This document shows positions 53,216 to 53,312 of a stretch of 53,312 bases of DNA, piece after piece. How positions within the stretch are numbered: the stretch's first letter is position 1; every line of letters begins with the position of its first letter. This DNA is from Candidatus Poribacteria bacterium (lineage in GTDB: Bacteria > Poribacteria > WGA-4E > WGA-3G): assembly GCA_022824265.1 (NCBI GenBank), contig JAJEAG010000048.1:1-53312 (forward strand). The letters run 5' to 3'. Both the position numbers and the translations under genes were made by a program. A model generated the notes under the pieces. That model did no database searches. It saw only the letters and a program-made list of their open reading frames with translations, and was not told the origin of the DNA.

Positions 53216-53312
53216 TCAAAGACAGCCTGCCGTAGCAGGTGTTACGTCTTCTCCTGAAAAGGTTGATGCCCCAACCTTATGAATATTTATAGCAGCGTTT
53301 ATATCTCGGTCA
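53216..53312 (-). CDS. tnpB: TnpB-type (IS200/IS605) protein, C-terminal end, runs off window
   Basis: Minus-strand translation reads DRDINAAINIHKVGASTFSG to a TGA stop at 53216-53218. DRDxNAAxNI is the C-terminal RuvC-III motif of TnpB, an RNA-guided nuclease of IS605 elements. The rest lies beyond the window, so completeness cannot be judged. Confidence 0.85.
   Translation of the reverse strand, partial: DRDINAAINIHKVGASTFSGEDVTPATAGCL

Overview
This window reads as chromosome from an uncultured Gram-negative bacterium. The lipid A genes lpxB and lpxK show an LPS-type outer membrane. A radical-SAM mqnC gene shows menaquinone made by the futalosine route. Two phytanoyl-CoA-dioxygenase-family genes, a fumarylacetoacetate-hydrolase-family gene, a sugar isomerase/epimerase, a ManA-like cupin, a DUF6785-type membrane protein and many small dispersed hairpin repeats together resemble Candidatus Poribacteria or a close relative. 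That placement is inference from gene content; no rRNA gene lies in the window. The DNA is AT-rich throughout with no clear compositional island.

Layout: 1-582 is repeat-rich spacer. 583-4078 (minus) is a heme block, hemE > metallo-beta-lactamase/TPR protein > hemH. 4098-6671 (minus) holds a broken Uma2-type fragment, a small membrane protein, a zinc alcohol dehydrogenase and a multi-pass membrane protein. 6772-10976 (minus) is the classic translation block tRNA-Thr/Tyr/Gly/Thr, rpmG, tRNA-Trp, secE, nusG, rplK, rplA, L10 leader, rplJ, rplL, but without tuf between the tRNAs and rpmG and without rpoBC after rplL. rpoZ (minus) and mqnC (plus) diverge from facing consensus promoters near 11.55 kb. 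12.7-17.3 kb has a PpiD/SurA-like isomerase, an OGG-type glycosylase, a coiled-coil protein and a glycosyltransferase, followed by tRNA-Leu. 17.7-23.8 kb is a four-gene plus-strand catabolic operon (FAD/Fe-S 2-hydroxyacid dehydrogenase, Nramp-like transporter, PhyH, SDR), facing a FAH-family/cupin pair.

25.6-30.5 kb carries a small hypothetical gene, argC (with an in-frame antitoxin-like leader), lpxB, lpxK and a class IV aminotransferase. 30.8-32.7 kb is a DUF6785-like membrane protein. 32.9-35.3 kb holds two tandem, clearly paralogous beta sliding clamp genes (dnaN), the most unusual gene-level feature here. 35.4-42.2 kb (minus) has a beta-hydroxyacid dehydrogenase, a flippase-like protein, nadC, a sugar isomerase/epimerase, a PlsC-like acyltransferase and a ManA-like cupin. 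42.6 kb is a second PhyH gene. 43.8-46.2 kb has two DNA methyltransferases with no visible endonuclease. 46.2-50.4 kb has a bifunctional-nuclease-family protein, a flotillin, its YqiJ/NfeD-like partner with a strictly alternating Asp-X stretch, a PH-like protein and a small hypothetical protein. 51.2-52.0 kb is ssrA (tmRNA) next to smpB. The window ends in an IS701/IS4-like insertion sequence abutting the end of an IS200/IS605-type tnpB.

The intergenic DNA is not empty. At least four families of short structured repeats recur across the window: a roughly 218-bp element in inverted copies; a two-hairpin element with compensatory stem changes; hairpins with a TTTCCT-type loop; and hairpins ending in ATGTGTATAG. 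Some are nested or flanked by duplicated gene ends, which suggests they have been mobile.
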